Assembly: GCF_003711805.1 (NCBI RefSeq)
Contig: NZ_QXCP01000004.1
Coordinates: 744,001 to 808,000 of the forward strand
Length of the DNA: 64,000 bases
Direction: 5' to 3'
Origin: Brachybacterium sp. EE-P12
Lineage (GTDB): Bacteria > Actinomycetota > Actinomycetes > Actinomycetales > Dermabacteraceae
This document shows, piece by piece, positions 62,416 to 64,000 of the stretch. A program made the translations under genes and the position numbers. The notes under the pieces are model-generated. The model saw only the letters and a program-made list of their open reading frames with translations. It ran no database searches and was not told the origin of the DNA. How positions within the stretch are numbered: the first letter of the stretch is position 1; each line of letters starts with the position of its first letter.

Positions 62416-63731
62416 GGGATCACCGCCTCGACCCGGGTGCCGTGACCGACGGGGGAGTGCACGGTCAGCCGTCCCTCGAGCGAGGCGACCCGCCCCGCGA
62501 GACCGGCCAGACCGCCGCCCGTGCGCAGCTCCGCGCCGCCGCGCCCGTCGTCCTCGATCCTCACCCGCGCATCCTCCCCGATCCGCGCGAGCTCCACCAC
62601 TGCGGCCCGGGCCGCCGAGTGCTTGGCCGCGTTGGTCAGCGCCTCGGAGACGACGTAGTAGATCCCGATCTCGACGTGCTCGGGAAGGTCGAGATCCGGC
62701 GCCTCGACCGAGACGGGCAGGGGCGAGATCGCAGCGAGCTCCGCGAGCGCCGCCGGCAGGCCCCGGTCCACCAGGATCGGCGGGGCGATCCCGCGGGAGA
62801 GCCGCCGCAGCTCGTCCAGGGTCAGGCCCAGCTGCTCCCGCGTCTCCCGCAGCACGGTCTGCGCCCGCTCGGGATCCCGCTCGGCGAGCGACTCGATCCG
62901 GGCGAGGTCCATCGAGGCCCGCACCAGGCGCTGCTGGGGCCCGTCGTGCAGGTCCCGCTCGAGGCGGCGCAGGGCCGCCGACTCCGCCGAGCGGCCTGCT
63001 GCGCGGGACTCCTCGGTGCGCAGCAGGCGCTGCTGCTCCTCGAATCGCGAGCTCAGCAGCCCGCGCGCGACCCCCTGGTGCAGCGCGGTCAGCCCTCGCA
63101 CCACGGGGCCGACGGTGAGCAGGAAGAACAGGCCTGCGAGGAACTGCATCAGGACGTCGGCCGGGAGCGCGTAGGGCTCGGGCACACCCAGCAGGGTGCC
63201 CAGCCCGCTGGTCTCCTCCGGCGGCAGCACGTTCTCGAGGATCAGCGTCGCGACCGGTCCGCCGACGATGGCGACCGCCCCGACGGTCCAGGCGAGCGCG
63301 AGCGGGAAGGTGATCAGGGAGAGCAGGAAGTTCACCAGCACCCACAGCGAGTCGAGCCAGCGCTGGGGGTCGGTGAGCGGAGTGAGCATCCGCCGCACCG
63401 GGCCGGCCCCGGCGGGCGCCTGCTTCGGCAGCGGTGTGGGCAGGCGGGTGCCGAGGATCGAGGACTGCAGCGCCCGCTCGGCCGCGGCGAAGCCGCGGGC
63501 CGCGAGCACTCCGGCCACGAGGATCGGCAGGCCGACCCAGACCACCACGGTCGAGACCCCGGCCGAGAGCAGGGCCAGCACGAGGGAGAACCCGATCGCG
63601 CCGAGCAGCAGGGCGAGGAGGGAGTAGGCGAGGAAACGTCCGATGCGGGCGGCCCAGGCACCGAGGGAGCGCCGCGGGGCCGGGCTCTCGGTCGCCTCAT
63701 CCGCCGTGCGGGGCAGGGTCATGGTCGTCAT
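62403..63731 (-). CDS. Sensor histidine kinase (HisKA_3, LiaS/DesK-type)
   Basis: The protein is 442 aa; ATG 63731 with GGAGG 2-6 nt before. A membrane domain (PF13796-like; helices about 35-75 and 125-200) is followed by HisKA_3 with LERDLHDGPQQRLVRASM (phospho-His) and a HATPase (SEALTNAAKHSAARA, IEDDGRGGAELRTGGG). It has little extracytoplasmic sequence, typical of kinases that sense membrane or lipid signals. It is cotranscribed with the response regulator. Confidence 0.9.
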   Translation of the reverse strand: MTTMTLPRTADEATESPAPRRSLGAWAARIGRFLAYSLLALLLGAIGFSLVLALLSAGVSTVVVWVGLPILVAGVLAARGFAAAERALQSSILGTRLPTPLPKQAPAGAGPVRRMLTPLTDPQRWLDSLWVLVNFLLSLITFPLALAWTVGAVAIVGGPVATLILENVLPPEETSGLGTLLGVPEPYALPADVLMQFLAGLFFLLTVGPVVRGLTALHQGVARGLLSSRFEEQQRLLRTEESRAAGRSAESAALRRLERDLHDGPQQRLVRASMDLARIESLAERDPERAQTVLRETREQLGLTLDELRRLSRGIAPPILVDRGLPAALAELAAISPLPVSVEAPDLDLPEHVEIGIYYVVSEALTNAAKHSAARAAVVELARIGEDARVRIEDDGRGGAELRTGGGLAGLAGRVASLEGRLTVHSPVGHGTRVEAVIPCAS

Positions 63732-63806
63732 GCCTCCACTCTCGCTGCGGAGGCCCGCGGATCCCATCCGGTCACCGGGCCGGTCGATGTCGGGCTGGCC
63801 CGACGA

Positions 63807-63984
63807 TCAGGCCTGCTCGCAGATCTCCTCGAGCCGCTCGAGGTCCTCGCCGACCGCCGCGGCGTCCTCCGCGAGCCCCGCGGCCCGGAGCGGCAGGTTC
63901 CGCGGTCGCTCGCGAACTCGTACACCGCGCGCCAGGAGCGGTCGATCTCGATCGACAGGTGGCGGGAGGGGCGGCGGCGCTCAT
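63807..63984 (-). pseudogene. Decayed SRPBCC-family gene (N- and C-terminal remnants)
   Basis: An ATG at 63984 preceded by TAGCGT (6 nt) starts a frame that quickly becomes nonsense. Two other frames encode SRPBCC pieces: LSIEIDRSWRAVYEFASD (typical N-terminus) and RNLPLRAAGLAEDAAAVGED (the W-A-A-G-L word joined to the usual C-terminal end), with TGA at 63807-63809. The intervening 70-100 residues of a normal protein are missing. At least two frameshifts and a deletion explain it. Confidence 0.55.
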
Positions 63985-64000
63985 GGGGCGACGCTAGCAG

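Overview
The window is high-GC DNA with short gaps, many 1-4 nt ATGA/GTGA stop/start overlaps and a set of genes restricted to actinobacteria: a WhiB7-type regulator, the AdnAB helicase-nuclease pair, UvrD2, DUF3107, DUF5679, DUF2342, a mycothiol-type glycosyltransferase and an Rv2466c-like thioredoxin-fold protein. Gene content and order fit a chromosome of a Micrococcales actinobacterium, possibly Dermabacteraceae/Brachybacterium; that placement is a guess from gene content. I found no tRNA, rRNA, prophage, insertion sequence or CRISPR array.

Left part (1-9394): a minus-strand operon pepP > MgtE-N/CBS protein > DUF1003 protein > mrp, a plus-strand PHP phosphoesterase, then a DEAD-box helicase, a membrane-anchored metallophosphoesterase, DUF3107 and a TetR regulator. 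Centre-left (9510-26718): adnA-adnB, a kinase-like protein, nudC, uvrD2, whiB7 with a regulatory leader and upstream ORF, a tandem-repeat block, a DUF5679 zinc-ribbon protein, a structured 549-bp divergent gap with DnaA-box-like words, then a YgjP/M48 peptidase, a NUDIX hydrolase, a DUF2342 protein, a PDZ-Lon protease and a HAD hydrolase. From memory, most of this matches the M. tuberculosis Rv3194c-Rv3211 neighbourhood, so it is a conserved genome-maintenance and stress block.

Centre (26760-45102): ettA (with a tiny upstream ORF), alpha-glucan phosphorylase, an orphan sugar-binding lipoprotein, two divergent thioesterases, truncated haemoglobin with MscS, pepN, DUF402, a heterodimeric ABC exporter, then an Rv2466c-like protein, rpiB and a Nei/Fpg glycosylase. 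This matches the Rv2464c-Rv2477c neighbourhood with the exporter inserted.

Right part (45114-64000): a frameshifted aminoglycoside-phosphotransferase-like gene, a proline iminopeptidase, a GNAT acetyltransferase, an ankyrin protein, a TPP-riboswitch-controlled ECF thiamine-precursor importer (YkoE plus a fused YkoD-YkoC protein), an M13 metallopeptidase, an ADP-ribosylglycohydrolase with an EEP nuclease, a MshA-like glycosyltransferase with a PIG-L deacetylase, a methyltransferase, a FAD monooxygenase, a DUF222/HNH endonuclease, a NarL-type two-component system and a decayed SRPBCC gene.

A recurring theme is the leaderless gene: a TANNNT-like -10 hexamer sits 6-7 nt before the start codon at about a dozen genes, which fixes several starts. 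The least explained DNA is the 21.0-22.05 kb interval: four 55-bp repeats, nested hairpins between divergent genes, and DnaA-box-like sites.
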